From assembly GCA_026225945.1 (NCBI GenBank), contig JAMJFZ010000239.1:31262501-31326500 (forward strand): a stretch of 64,000 bases of DNA, given 5' to 3'. Positions within the stretch are counted from its first letter, which is position 1; the number at the start of each line of letters is the position of its first letter. The position numbers were made by a program, and so were the translations under genes. This document shows, one piece after another, positions 49,101 through 59,849 of this stretch. Source of the stretch: Cricetomys ansorgei (Eukaryota; Chordata; Mammalia; Rodentia; Nesomyidae). The notes under the pieces are model-generated. The model was not told the DNA's origin and did no database searches. It worked only from the letters and a program-made list of their open reading frames with translations.

Positions 49101-49755
49101 GTCCATTGTGGGAACGGACTTCCTAAAGACACGTTCGCTTCCCGTCATGCCACATGCAAGTCAGACTGAGAAACTGCTTTCGGATCCAAACCCATGGTAG
49201 CAAACACCCCCCCCCCCCCAGCTTTTACCCTTACTCCCAGAGTTTAGGAACCCCCAGCGTGGTGCCGGATCTCTGTGACTGGGCTTGGCACAGTCTGACT
49301 CTTCTAACACAGAAAACTATGCTCTCTTATCAAGGGGCAAACTCCACTCGCCTTCCATGGGGGTGGGGTGGGGGGTCAGTGGGGTGTTCTTTCCCATGAC
49401 AGCGGGGGGTGTGGAGACCCTCCGGGGTGCGGGAGAGCTTTGACCCAACAATGCACCCGCATTTACCTTGCAGAGCAGCGGCGTCGGCCGCCTCCAGGTC
49501 GCGGTAGATGTGGCGCACCATGCCTGCCGTCTCCTCGTTGCTCTGCGTGTTGATGTCCCAGAGGACAAGCAGCGCCCGACGCCGGGCGAACTCCAGGGCG
49601 AAGAGGCGGCCCAGGCCGCTGCCCGCGCCCGTGATGAGGCACACCTGGCCGGCCACGCTCTTCTCCTTGGGCCGCACCAGCCAGCGCGCCGCGGCCAGCA
49701 CGAACGCCCACAGCACTTTGAAAGTGACCAAGAAGAACTCCACCACGATGTTCAT
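24004..49755 (-). CDS. RDH10: Retinol dehydrogenase 10 (complete, 6 coding exons)
   Basis: The coding sequence is the complement of 24004-24127, 24204-24335, 26055-26200, 27262-27360, 47732-47964 and 49467-49755, totalling 1,023 nt or 340 residues plus TAG. Every junction is GT-AG and all reading frames join. The protein has an N-terminal hydrophobic segment (about residues 3-23), the SDR cofactor motif TGAGSGLG (42-49), NNAG (143-146), and the catalytic set Ser196, Tyr209 and Lys213 (YCASK). The C-terminus ends in NNNEAKNGI. From family knowledge, RDH10 (SDR16C family) oxidises all-trans-retinol to all-trans-retinal with NAD+ on ER and lipid-droplet membranes. This is the first, rate-limiting step of retinoic acid synthesis in embryos. 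The ATG at 49755 was chosen because the protein then begins MNIVVEFF as in known orthologues; the upstream in-frame start at 49788 is GTG. The protein is one residue shorter than the human 341 aa because one Glu is missing near residue 102. Identification is certain. Confidence 0.98.
24128..24203 (-). other. RDH10: RDH10 intron 5 (76 nt)
   Basis: A very short GT-AG intron. It has a good branch-point-like GCTAAC about 20 nt before the acceptor, a pyrimidine tract and TTTGCAG. An inverted repeat (arms AACGCC and GGCGTT, 4-nt loop) lies just upstream of the branch site. Confidence 0.9.
24204..24335 (-). CDS. RDH10: RDH10 coding exon 5
   Basis: This exon completes Arg256 and encodes up to the split Ser300 codon ([12 protein letters not shown] to VTFMK). 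The acceptor is TTTCCAG and the donor GTAACA. It is separated from exon 6 by an intron of only 76 nt. Confidence 0.96.
24336..26054 (-). other. RDH10: RDH10 intron 4
   Basis: A GT-AG intron of 1.7 kb. It is mostly single-copy sequence, with a minus-orientation B1 fragment at about 25,845-25,960 and a short ID-like fragment at about 25,060-25,120. No other exon is seen. Confidence 0.9.
26055..26200 (-). CDS. RDH10: RDH10 coding exon 4
   Basis: This exon encodes residues 208-255 and two bases of codon 256, from DYCASKFG to GCRIR. It contains the active-site Tyr209 and Lys213 (YxxxK). The acceptor is TGCTCAG and the donor is GTCAGT (GT at 26053-26054). Confidence 0.97.
26201..27261 (-). other. 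RDH10: RDH10 intron 3
   Basis: A GT-AG intron of 1.06 kb. No SINE or other feature could be recognised in it. Confidence 0.9.
27262..27360 (-). CDS. RDH10: RDH10 coding exon 3
   Basis: This 99-nt exon encodes residues 175-207 (TTKAFLPT to STAGVE) and the catalytic serine (Ser196 within TVASSLG). The acceptor TTTCAG is at 27361-27366 and the donor is GTTTGT. It is too short to stand out as an open reading frame and was found by matching the missing piece of the protein between exons 2 and 4. Confidence 0.96.
29436..29775 (-). mobile_element. B4-type SINE in RDH10 intron 2
   Basis: A GT-rich tail, CAGAGGCCAGAGGTCAACAT, TTTTTGAGATGGGGTCTCTC and CAACCAAGCATCTCCCCAGC follow the reverse order of a B4. 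Confidence 0.75.
33141..33236 (+). repeat. (GGA)n purine tract
   Basis: About 95 bp of almost pure A/G on the plus strand, ending in about nine GGA units. It is a candidate triplex (H-DNA) former. Confidence 0.9.
33440..33825 (-). mobile_element. B4-type SINE with (GT)n tail in RDH10 intron 2
   Basis: (GT)n at 33,475-33,558 and a G10 run at 33,561-33,570 precede TTTAGACAAGGCCTCTCCC, GGGATTCCAGATGCATGCC and CCAACTAGGCCATCTTCCC in reverse B4 order. Confidence 0.7.
36329..36361 (+). repeat. (GT)n microsatellite
   Basis: About 16 GT units in RDH10 intron 2. Confidence 0.95.
36843..36957 (+). mobile_element. B1 SINE (divergent)
   Basis: GCCTAGCTGGGTGTCATGGG, GGAATTCCAGCACCGAAAGG and CAGGCCAACCTAGACCACAT. 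Confidence 0.7.
37041..37138 (+). repeat. (CA)n followed by (GATA)n
   Basis: About 14 CA units at 37,041-37,070, then a run of about 12 GATA units to 37,138. Confidence 0.95.
38622..38630 (+). promoter_or_regulatory. TATA-like element in RDH10 intron 2, antisense
   Basis: TATAAAAAG on the plus strand, antisense to RDH10, in SINE-free sequence. It is followed by 300 bp of moderately GC-rich DNA. It could drive an antisense or enhancer transcript. An isolated TATA match is weak evidence. Confidence 0.25.
41475..41592 (-). mobile_element. B1-related SINE (PB1D type)
   Basis: TTTCTGAGACAAGGCATCAC, CCTGCCTCAGCCTCCTAAAC and GGAATTACAGGCATGAACTG. Confidence 0.75.
42846..43013 (+). mobile_element. 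B1 SINE with target site duplication
   Basis: Near-complete B1 (GCTGGGCGTGGCAGTGCATG to GAGAAACTCTC, then a CAAA-rich tail). It is flanked by AGGTTACAA at 42,837-42,845 and 43,014-43,022, a clear insertion duplication. Confidence 0.95.
44488..44523 (+). repeat. Near-palindromic (GT)(GC)(AC) tract
   Basis: GGGTGTGTGTGCGTGCGCGC continues into GCGCACACACACACACC. It is both Z-DNA-prone and self-complementary. Confidence 0.95.
46141..46290 (-). mobile_element. B1 SINE
   Basis: Reverse B1 (TTTGGAGATAGGGTCTCAAT to CTGCCATACCTGGC). Confidence 0.9.
46401..46430 (+). repeat. 15-bp tandem duplication
   Basis: GCTGGGACACCTGAT occurs twice head to tail. Confidence 0.95.
46845..46920 (-). mobile_element. 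ID-type SINE
   Basis: Reverse ID (GTGCTGGGGATATAATCCAG, CACATACTTGGTTAGCACTG, CCACTGAGCTACCC). Confidence 0.75.
47732..47964 (-). CDS. RDH10: RDH10 coding exon 2
   Basis: This exon encodes residues 97-174, from [10 protein letters not shown] to NCHAHFW, including the NNAG motif. The acceptor CAG lies just upstream at 47965-47967, and the donor GTAAAT follows the TGG codon. It carries the GEEILPP stretch where one Glu codon is absent compared with human RDH10. Confidence 0.97.
47965..49466 (-). other. RDH10: RDH10 intron 1
   Basis: A 1.5 kb GT-AG intron. It contains a short A/CA tract at about 48,690-48,715 and a run of 13 C at 49,207-49,219. I see no SINE. Confidence 0.9.
49467..49755 (-). 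CDS. RDH10: RDH10 coding exon 1
   Basis: This exon encodes residues 1-96 and the first base of codon 97. It holds the start codon (complement 49753-49755, context GCGATGA), the membrane-anchoring N-terminus and the nucleotide-binding TGAGSGLG motif. It ends CAAG followed by the donor GTAAAT (GT at 49465-49466). It lies inside the CpG island. Confidence 0.97.
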
Positions 49756-50400
49756 CGCGACTCCCCTGGCCCGGCGCGAGCCCGGCACCGCGTCCTCCTC
49801 CCGCTCCCCGAGCCAGACAGCCCAGCTCCTGGCTCCCGGGAGCGCTTGTCACCCGGATCGGGACGCGGAGGCTGCGCCCCGAGTCCGCCCCCGAGATGCC
49901 CGAGGGGCTGAAGTGCAGCGGGGGCCAGTCCCGCCCCGGCTCGGCGCGGTGGCCGCGGGGCTGTTGTGCCTGCCGCAGCTGCCGCCCGGCCCGGCGCCTC
50001 CTGCTGGCGGCCGGCGCCCGCTCGTCCCGCAGCGCCCGGCCGTCCGGTCCCCGCTGCAGCGGCGGTGACAGCCGCGAGTTAGGCGACGCGCGCTGCTGCC
50101 CTCATGGCCGAGCCGCCGCCACCGCCGCCGCCCGAACGTCCCTGGCGCCGCTGCAGCGGCTCCCTCTCCTCTCGGGGCAGGGGTGCGCCGTGCGGGTGCG
50201 TCCGATCGGCCGGTCGCCCCGGGAGTTGTCAACTTAAGTTGCGGGAGGGTGCGGGCAGCGCCGGGAAGGGGCGGCTCGCGGGGCGCACGCGAAGGCTGCC
50301 GGTGCGGCTCGGGTCCTCCTGCCTGCACTCGAGCCGCTGTCACTCGGGCACCGGGCTCCGCAGCGTGGCTACGCCCGCGACTCGGAGCGCTCCCAGCCGG
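49756..50400 (-). other. RDH10: RDH10 5' untranslated region (5' end estimated)
   Basis: GC-rich leader of about 640 nt between the start codon and the transcription start predicted from the TATA box at 50,426-50,433. It contains exactly one upstream ATG, which opens an 8-codon uORF (50,079-50,105). The 5' end is inferred from TATA spacing, not from transcript data. Confidence 0.6.
50079..50105 (-). CDS. Upstream ORF in the RDH10 leader (8 codons)
   Basis: ATG at complement 50,103-50,105 (context GGCCATGA, G at -3) opens a reading frame MRAAARVA that ends at TAA (complement 50,079-50,081). It lies about 325 nt upstream of the RDH10 start and is not in frame-overlap with it. It is the only ATG in the predicted leader. 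Short uORFs of this kind usually lower translation of the main frame; that effect is inference here. Confidence 0.4.
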   Translation of the reverse strand: MRAAARVA

Positions 50401-50425
50401 CTCTGAGAAAGCTCCACTCTCGGCG

Positions 50426-50433
50426 CTATATAA
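50426..50433 (-). promoter_or_regulatory. RDH10: TATA box of RDH10
   Basis: The minus strand reads TTATATAG within the CpG island, about 670 nt upstream of the start codon. A start site near 50,400 would fit the usual 25-30 nt spacing. Confidence 0.6.
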
Positions 50434-51040
50434 CCCACGACCGGGAAGCGCCGGCCGCCGCAGCGGCATCGGCCCTCCCTCCGCTCGGCCCTCCCCGTCC
50501 CCCCGGAGCACTCCGCCCCCGACCTAGCCCCCCCCCTCCCGCCCGCCGGCCGCTCCACCGCGCGGGGCAACCCCTCTCCTCCGACCGTGGCCGGAGCCTC
50601 CCACCCCTCGTCGCGCCTCCCTTTGCGGCTCACGCCCCCTGCCGTGGGTCGCCGCGGCTTGCGCCTGCCGGGTCCCGCGGCCCGCAGAGCGCCCCCAGTC
50701 CTCCTCGGACCGTCCGGTCATCGCTCCTCCCGGTATCGCCACTTTCGCCCAGCGGAGGGACTGTGGACCCCCGCGGTCTGCGATCAGGCGCTGCGCAAGA
50801 CAGCCCCGCGGGCCGGCGAAATGAGGACCTCGACAGCGCGGCCGAGACGGGGGTGGGGAGCGGGGCTGCGTGGCCACCGGCGGCATAGAGCCCGCAGAGG
50901 TGGCCTTCAGTGACTTCGTATTGCAGCTAGCCACTGGGGACGTGACCCCCTTACTCCAGTGAGCATAATGGGAACCGCCGCCGCGAAGGCTGCCCAGAGT
51001 CGGGGTCAGCGTCGCCCTTCAGCCCCGCGGGCTGTAGAGT

Positions 51041-51063
51041 GATGCATGCTGGAACTTGTAGTT
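51041..51063 (-). promoter_or_regulatory. ZNF143 (Staf)-like binding site
   Basis: The minus strand reads AACTACAAGTTCCAGCATGC, a close match to the ACTACAATTCCCAGCATGC-type motif bound by ZNF143. It lies in the roughly 1 kb spacer, about 340 bp from the RPL7 start and about 640 bp from the RDH10 start. Such sites are typical of housekeeping and bidirectional promoters. Confidence 0.6.
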
Positions 51064-51384
51064 CACATCCATGAAAGTGTCTTTTGGCTCCTGCGATTCC
51101 GCGGAGCTGGAGCCAACCGTTGTCAACGCAACCTGGGGCAATTAGGCCCCGAGCTGACAAGGTGTCAGCGCTCTGATCATTAATTAAAAAAAAAAAAAAA
51201 GTACTCAGTGCATTTTTTTCCCCATGAGTTTTATCCTTACCCGAAAGTTGATTGGCAGTGACTAAGACAGACTGTTAATTTTGCGGCTGCAAAGTGAGCT
51301 CGAAACTCTAGATTCTTTTCTGGCTTGTCTTAGGACAGCTATACGTCTTGGGGCTTTGCGCTCGCAGACCTTTAAGGGGACAGT

Positions 51385-51394
51385 GCGCATGCGC
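51385..51394. promoter_or_regulatory. NRF1-like palindrome in the RPL7 promoter
   Basis: GCGCATGCGC, a perfect palindrome matching the NRF1 core, sits about 9 bp upstream of the predicted RPL7 start site. No TATA box is visible upstream of RPL7. Confidence 0.55.
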
Positions 51395-51397
51395 CGG

Positions 51398-51412
51398 CTT
51401 CCTCTCTTTTTC
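51398..51412 (+). promoter_or_regulatory. RPL7: RPL7 transcription start with TOP tract
   Basis: CTTCCTCTCTTTTTC is a pyrimidine tract 12-26 nt before the RPL7 ATG. Vertebrate ribosomal protein genes start transcription at a C within such a tract, giving a 5' TOP mRNA under mTOR/LARP1 control. The start is placed near 51,402-51,404, leaving a leader of about 20 nt. An ETS-like TTCCGG overlaps the end of the tract. Confidence 0.7.
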
Positions 51413-51423
51413 CGGCTGGAACC

Positions 51424-53986
<2,563 letters not shown>

Positions 53987-54019
53987 GGTAAGACAGTTAT
54001 CCTGAGAGAGCTAGTCTTT

Positions 54020-54150
54020 TTGTTTGCTTCTTCGTGACTTAGTCTCTACATATTCCTGGCTATCTGGAACTTAATGTAGGCCAGGATGGCCTTGAACTCA
54101 GAGATCCGCCTGCCACTGCCTCAGCTGTGCTGGGATTGAGGGCATGCCTG
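54020..54150 (-). mobile_element. B1 SINE in RPL7 intron 6
   Basis: Divergent B1 in reverse orientation (GGCCTTGAACTCAGAGATCC, GGGCATGCCTGG) in the intron that splits the 3' UTR. Confidence 0.8.
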
Positions 54151-54333
54151 GGCTGAGAACTTACTCTTAAGGGAGGATGTGTGACCTTGAATGTTTTCTG
54201 TCAGATGTTGATTGGGTGTATCATTGAATTTTAACGGGGGTGGGGGGAGTTTTAATGAAGTATGGTCCTTTAAAACTGATGTTGACTTGTGACTTGGAGG
54301 GCAGGCTCTAACTTTTATGCTTTTCTTTTTCAG

Positions 54334-54395
54334 GTGTCGCCCATGGTATTTTTGTAGTCTGGTCAGTTAATAAACAGTCACAGTTTGGCAAATTA
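54334..54395 (+). other. RPL7: RPL7 exon 7, 3' untranslated, with poly(A) signal
   Basis: The acceptor TTTTTCAG at 54326-54333 opens a short non-coding last exon. AATAAA is at 54369-54374 and cleavage is expected near 54,390-54,395. The sequence following the signal (CAGTCACAGTTTGGC) resembles the ends of mammalian RPL7 mRNAs. Confidence 0.85.
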
Positions 54396-54699
54396 AAATG
54401 TGTTGGGGAGTCTTTGTTGGTCTGCTTCTGATATACCACTGTAGTAGTCCTGGAATATGGTAAAATTCAGATCAACAGCCTACACACGATAAAACAAGAT
54501 CCAGTTTGTATCTTGTGGAAAACTATTTGTTGAAGGCCTTTCTCTGAGAAATCTTTTGTAACTTTCAAGTTAGGCTTAGAGAGTCCAATTCATAAGCATT
54601 TGGGATTTTAGGAAAGTGGTAAATGTTTGCTGTGCTAGACACTGCTGCTGAAGTTGCATGTCTAGGGCTTTGACTTTCTGGCAACTTAGACATGGATGC

Positions 54700-54882
54700 A
54701 TTTTCCTTTTGTGTCCCATCTTGTTATTTTTTTATGCGAATGGATGCCTGCCTGCATATTGCTTGTGGAACAGAGGTTGCCGATGGTTGTGAGCCACCAC
54801 ATGGGTATTGAGACCGGAACTGATTCCCTGGAAGAGCAGCCACTGGTCTTGACTTCAGTGACATTTCTAGCCCTTCCATTTT
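54700..54882 (-). mobile_element. B3-type SINE
   Basis: GGATGCCTGCCTGCATATTG, GAGCCACCACATGGGTATTG and GGAAGAGCAGCCACTGGTCT in reverse orientation. Confidence 0.8.
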
Positions 54883-55389
54883 GACATTTTTAGCTTTGAT
54901 CTTAAGTGGATGAGTTGCAGTACTTTTTAAATGTATATTTTCGGTAGATATTCCAGACCATCTTCAGTAGTGTTAATTAGATTGGTGAGCAAGACCTTCT
55001 CATCTCCCACTGAACCCCTTCATAACAGGTCCTTGTACTTTTGTGTGTTGCCCACTGTGTTTAATTAGTTTGTGTAGGGAGTTAACTTACCCTAATCAAG
55101 GGCAGTTTACCAGTGGCTACACCACTAAAGGCTAGGACACCGACCTACTCACCGCTGCAGTCATTAAACTACCTCAGGATGTAATGCACCACAGTAAATG
55201 TTTTGTTTTTGCCAACAGTAGAATGTCAAGTAGATGACTTAAATTGTTGGAGAAATTATTGATTTATAGTATTTGAAAAGTTGCCATTTTAGGAATTTTT
55301 TTAAAAAAATTTTGTTTGTGATCCAGAAGATATATTTTTTCTGAATTGAGACTCAAATTCTGGAGAGAAATGCAGATAATTTATAAAAT

Positions 55390-55720
55390 CTAAGTTGACA
55401 CTGGTGCTATGCACTTTAATCTCAGCACTCCAGAGGCAAGTGAGTCTGAATTCATACCAGCTAGGGCTGTATAGACTTGGTCTGAAAAGAAAAATCAGTA
55501 CTCACCTGCTTTTACATGGATTTACAGCCATGTGATGTGGGCACTGAGAAGTGAACTGGGTCCTCTGTTAGAACAGTAAGTGCTCTTGAGAGATCAGACA
55601 GAAGAATGCAGTAACTATTGGTGATGGTCTTTATCAAAGTGTATTTTATGGCAGGCTCATAGTAGATAGCCTTTCCTGGAACTCATGTAGTCCTGACTTA
55701 ACTTGAATTTTTCTGAGTGC
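55390..55720. mobile_element. Cluster of degraded B1, B3 and B1 fragments
   Basis: B1-like plus strand at 55,390-55,490 (CTTTAATCTCAGCACTCC), B3-like minus at about 55,510-55,605 (GTGCTCTTGAGAG), and a B1-like minus fragment at about 55,640-55,720. Confidence 0.55.
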
Positions 55721-56286
55721 TGTTTACAGCTAATTTTTTATTTTTTAGAGATTACATGTTCACAGAAACTGCTACCATCATGGTAGCATACTGTTGACAT
55801 CACCAAAATTAGGAAATCTTAAAGCAACTTGGGCATAGGTTGGTATGTAGGAATGCTTGGGATGAGAAAATAACTACATCCCTTTTGCATACTTGCTGTA
55901 CTTTGTATGTTAGGGCATGGTTTGCATGTAGAGGTCAGACACTCAGAACCAGTGGGTGGGAAGTGTACTATTGGAGAGTTGCACCTTACACTGTAAGAAG
56001 AGTCTCCCTTGTCAAAGGGGGAAATACTTGCATGTAGTTTTATAGGATATTAATGAAGGTTAAGTGTTTCTGCTTATTTAAATTGCTACTTGGAGTTATA
56101 GCTTGAACATGTGATTACTTTGTCCAATAGTAACCAATAGAAAATTGCTTCTGCCCTTGTACATCTAACAGACAAGATAACCTGGAATGGAGAGCTAGGT
56201 CAAAGCAAGGTGTCAGCAGACATGCTTCTGAAGGAAAATAGTCCTGTTACATCTACTTAACATTTTTTTATATATATATAAAAAAG

Positions 56287-56430
56287 GCAGGGGAAGTAGG
56301 CAGTGGGGGCCCATGCCTTTGATCCCAGCACTTGGGAGACAGGCAGGCATATCTCTTGAGTTCAAGGCCAGCCTGGTCTACAGGTGAGTTCTAGGACAGC
56401 TGGAGTTACTAGAAATGCTGTCTTCAAAAA
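56287..56430 (+). mobile_element. B1 SINE
   Basis: GCAGTGGGGGCCCATGCCTT to CAAGGCCAGCCTGGTCTACA, with a short A-rich tail. Confidence 0.88.
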
Positions 56431-56433
56431 CAG

Positions 56434-56618
56434 GAAAGGCAGGAGAGATGTTAAGAGCTCTGGCTGCTCTTGCAGAGGACCCTGGTTCAATTCCAAGCAC
56501 TCATATGGCAGCCCAGAACCATCTGTAAGGCCAGTCGTGGGGTCTCTGGGAGGGTACCAAGCAAGCAGATGATGGTACATGTACAAACAACCCATACATG
56601 TAAATAAAATTGTTATAA
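56434..56618 (+). mobile_element. B2 SINE
   Basis: GGCAGGAGAGATGTTAAGAG, CTGGCTGCTCTTGCAGAGGA, TTCAATTCCAAGCACTCATA and an AATAAA-containing tail. Confidence 0.9.
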
Positions 56619-56624
56619 AAGTTG

Positions 56625-56752
56625 CCTTTATTTTGTGTATGGAAGTTGGAGGGTAACTTTCTTTCCACTATGTAGGTCCCAGTAATTGAACTTGGGTTAT
56701 CAGGGTGGGTAGCAATCACCTTTACCTACTGAGCCTTTTAAGATCCTACGTG
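56625..56752 (-). mobile_element. B3-type SINE fragment
   Basis: CAGTAATTGAACTTGGGTTA and TTTACCTACTGAGCC in reverse orientation, abutting the B2. Confidence 0.65.
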
Positions 56753-57129
56753 GTGACATTGGGCCACTGGAATACATCAAGATAATTTCTCTATCTCAAG
56801 GTTAATTTAAATACATCTGTAAACTATTTGGAGCATGGGAATTTCACAAAGGGACATTGGCGTTTTACTTCTTACTCCCAAAATATCTTGTCAGTTGTAA
56901 TACTGAGTCTAAGCACTGGTACTCACCCTCCCCAGCCTAGGTCTTCATAATATAACTTAAGATAACTTTTTGGAGCATTTCTCACAACTGAAACTTTGTT
57001 GCTCTTCCTAGCCACTGTAAAGTAGCATTAGAGTTCCTGGTGCATTGTAGCCACTTCACACACACCCTTCGGCCCGTTAACTTGACAAAGTTTTTAATAA
57101 ATTATCAGTTAAGGAAGTTTTAAGTCAAC

Positions 57130-57430
57130 AAGAAAATTTATGTCTTGTTTTTGTCAACTCAACCCTCCCACCAGATCAGCCAGATGGGCAAACCTGTGGT
57201 GCATTTTCTTGATAAATGAGAGAAGAGCCCAGCTCATTGTGTACAGTGCCACCCCTGGGGTCCTGCATGGTTTATATACACATATTTCTTAAAGGCTGAG
57301 CAAGCCAGTATGCAGCATCCCTCCACAGCCTCTGCATCAGTTTCTGCATGAAATAGACTGCTCCCCATGTTAATGTTGGTCGTTGTACATTATCACCACA
57401 GTAGAGACACTAAGACAATATACTGAGAAT
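57130..57430. mobile_element. Old interspersed repeat, family not assigned
   Basis: TGTCAACTCAACCCTCCCAC, AAAGGCTGAGCAAGCCAGTA and CATCCCTCCACAGCCTCTGC are phrases common to a rodent repeat I recognise but cannot name with certainty. Confidence 0.4.
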
Positions 57431-57824
57431 ACAAAAGAAAACAGTGACTTCTAAAAGGCAACCAATTTGCATGTTCAGTATCTGCAGCTGAGGGTACTTA
57501 CTAAGCCTTGCTGGCACCTACGTCTTGTCATATTCACTGTGTGTCACCTAGAATGCTGCTGCTTTGTCCAATCAGGTCTTAGGTTTTTCTCTCTTTTTTT
57601 TTTTTTTGAAAACTGATGCTGCTACACTCTAAAGCAGAGCAAAGGGTGCTCACCACTCTTGCAAAAGTTCAAATTAAGTTTGTTAAATTAATTTTAGCAA
57701 GTCTTACTTGGTCCAATCACATGAAGTTATTAAAAAAACCTTTTAACACCCCAGAGAGACTTCACACATTACTTCCTCTTCATTGCATTGGGAGGGTTAA
57801 GACCTGACATCTGAGTGCCTTTTG

Positions 57825-58240
57825 CTGGATTAGCAATGTAGATCAACAGGTCAAGTCTCACGTTGCCAAGCCTGAGTTTGCTCCCCAGGACCCACAGTGG
57901 AAGGAGGGGACTGACCAACTCCTGTAGGTTCTACAACTGCAGAAGTTAGAAGACAAGCTTGAGCCGGTTCTTTCCTTTCACCTTTATGGGGACTCTAGGG
58001 ATTGAACTCAGATCATCAGTCCTGCTTCTTAAGCACTTTTACCCATTTGTTGGTCCCCTCATTTACTGTTTTAAAATATATTTTGTGTATGTGTAGTTCA
58101 CATGCCATAGAGTGCCAGTGGCGGTCAGAGGAGAGCCCCTGGGAGTCCTTTCCTGCCATCTCCTGGCATCACCAGTGGGTGGAACTCAGGCTATCAGGCA
58201 CTGGAAAGCACTTCTACCTAATGAGCCATCTCACTGTCTC
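57825..58240. mobile_element. B3-type SINE fragments (plus, then minus)
   Basis: CTCCCCAGGACCCACAGTGG (plus, about 57,825-57,955). Then ATTGAACTCAGATCATCAGT and AATGAGCCATCTCACTGTCT mark reverse-oriented copies to 58,240. Confidence 0.55.
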
Positions 58241-58254
58241 TAAATTACTTAAAA

Positions 58255-58350
58255 GGACAGGTTTGTGTAACTCAGGCTGGCCTTGAACTCAACAATCCTC
58301 CCTCCGTCTCCTTCTCGCATGCTGAAATTACAGGTGTGTACCATGAGTAA
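58255..58350 (-). mobile_element. B1 fragment
   Basis: ACTCAGGCTGGCCTTGAACT to ACAGGTGTGTACCATG in reverse orientation. Confidence 0.7.
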
Positions 58351-58599
58351 GCTGTCGTCCATCATTACACAATTGTTAGGATATTTGTGCCAGCTGCATA
58401 TGGAAGGTGGTAGGTTCCCTTTACCTTTTGCAGACTACTCGCCTTGTTCTGTTTTTAAACAAGAAAATTTTTTTTTGGCTAGAAGAATAGCAGTTTCCAT
58501 TCTGTTAAAAAGTCTAAGTAAATGTGTGAGTTTGCCACTTTTTATGTGAATTATTTTCACATTTGCCCTTTGTCATTTCTTCTGGCTGGGATGTGGATA

Positions 58600-59060
58600 A
58601 AGACCTGTGCTGGGAAGATAGCTCAGTGGGTTAATTGCCTGCTGCCCAAGTGTGACACCTGGAAGCCCAGAACCCTTGTAAAAGCTGGACAGGATATAGT
58701 ACGTCTGCAATCTCCTTTCTTTTACAGGGGGATGGGAGGCAGAGTTAGCAGAATCCACAGAAGCTTGAGAGCCGGCTAGTCTGGTGTAGACAGTTGTCAA
58801 CATAGATCTTGACTCAAGGTGGCCAACAGCCAGCCCTGGTTGTTCTCCAAAAAACATACCTGCACTCACACATACACTTATGTGCACCACACACACATAC
58901 ATGCCTGTATACACACACACACACACACACATGCCTGTACTCACACACACCTGCACTCACATACACTCATGTGCACCCCCCCACACACTCCTGCACTCAC
59001 ACACACACACATACACATACATACCTGCACTCTCACAATACACTGATGTGCAACACACAC
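58600..59060 (+). mobile_element. B4-type SINE ending in a CA-rich satellite
   Basis: GGGAAGATAGCTCAGTGGGT, CTTGACTCAAGGTGGCCAAC, then about 200 bp of ACAC/CTGCACTCACA repeats (58,860-59,060). Confidence 0.75.
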
Positions 59061-59849
59061 ATTTTAAAGACTTTAAGGAGAGATAGTAAAACAGTAAAAT
59101 AAAGTGCTCTTCCTGGTTCTTATTACATCATTGTCACGTAGCATGAGATACGTTTTCCAGAATCGGCCACTCTTTGTTTCTACTGTGCCTTGAACATCTG
59201 TGTTCCCTGTTGAAACATCATGCTCAACATTAAGAGGTACAACAAGCATGGCGATGAAGTTGAGAGCTTCATCCTCATGAATGGGATCAGTGCCTTATAA
59301 ACAGGCTGGGGGCAACAGGGTAGGTCTCTCTTTGTCCTCCGTGTGGCATTTGTCTTTCTGTTCACTTGACGTTCAGTGTTCTAGGTGCTTTGAAAGAAAA
59401 TCCTGTGCCTTCGCCACGCACTGACTCCACCTTCACCCTGATCTTGGATTTCTCAGCAGTAGAACTTTAAGAAAAACAACATGTAAATTTTTAGAAACCC
59501 AGCAAAGGAACAGTTTGGGAAAAGGCAGAGTTTGTAGGGTGCAAGTAGCTCAGAGAGCAAGAGAAAGAAAACCTATCATCCATAGATGCTTGAATCTTGG
59601 TGTGTTTAATCCATATCATCTCTATGTGATTCTCCACTTTGCAGCCCCAGAAGTGAATTTATAATTGGCTTTGAGATGGACTTTTAATTCCTACCTCCTA
59701 AATGCTCCCCATCTCTTAAGTTCTGCCAGTTAGTATGCATCCCAATTCTATGTATGTGTCTCATCATCCTTAGCCATGAATCCATTTATGTATATAAAGT
59801 ATACAATACGTGTATTTACTGTATATGCACACCCATGTATATATCGCAG

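Larger units (their letters stand above)
49460..50930. promoter_or_regulatory. CpG island over the RDH10 first exon and promoter
   Basis: About 1.5 kb of very GC-rich sequence with dense CpG, in sharp contrast to the AT-rich introns. It covers RDH10 exon 1, its leader and its upstream promoter, and ends about 0.5 kb before the RPL7 start site. Long open frames inside it on both strands are a by-product of low stop-codon frequency in GC-rich DNA. Confidence 0.85.
54400..56285. other. Intergenic sequence downstream of RPL7
   Basis: AT-rich. Apart from the SINE pieces listed separately it is single-copy, with no exon recognised. Confidence 0.5.

Noticed and set aside
49756..49788. N-terminal extension of RDH10 (11 extra residues)
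   Set aside because: The frame is open but begins with GTG, and known RDH10 proteins start at MNIVVEFF, which the ATG at 49755 provides.
49463..50934. Open frames of 100-220 codons on both strands of the CpG island
   Set aside because: GC-rich DNA has few stop codons. The frames overlap RDH10 exon 1 or its leader, and none resembles a known protein.
58860..59060. CRISPR-like or satellite array from repeated CTGCACTCACA units
   Set aside because: The units are irregular CA-rich repeats at the tail of a B4 SINE, without constant spacers.
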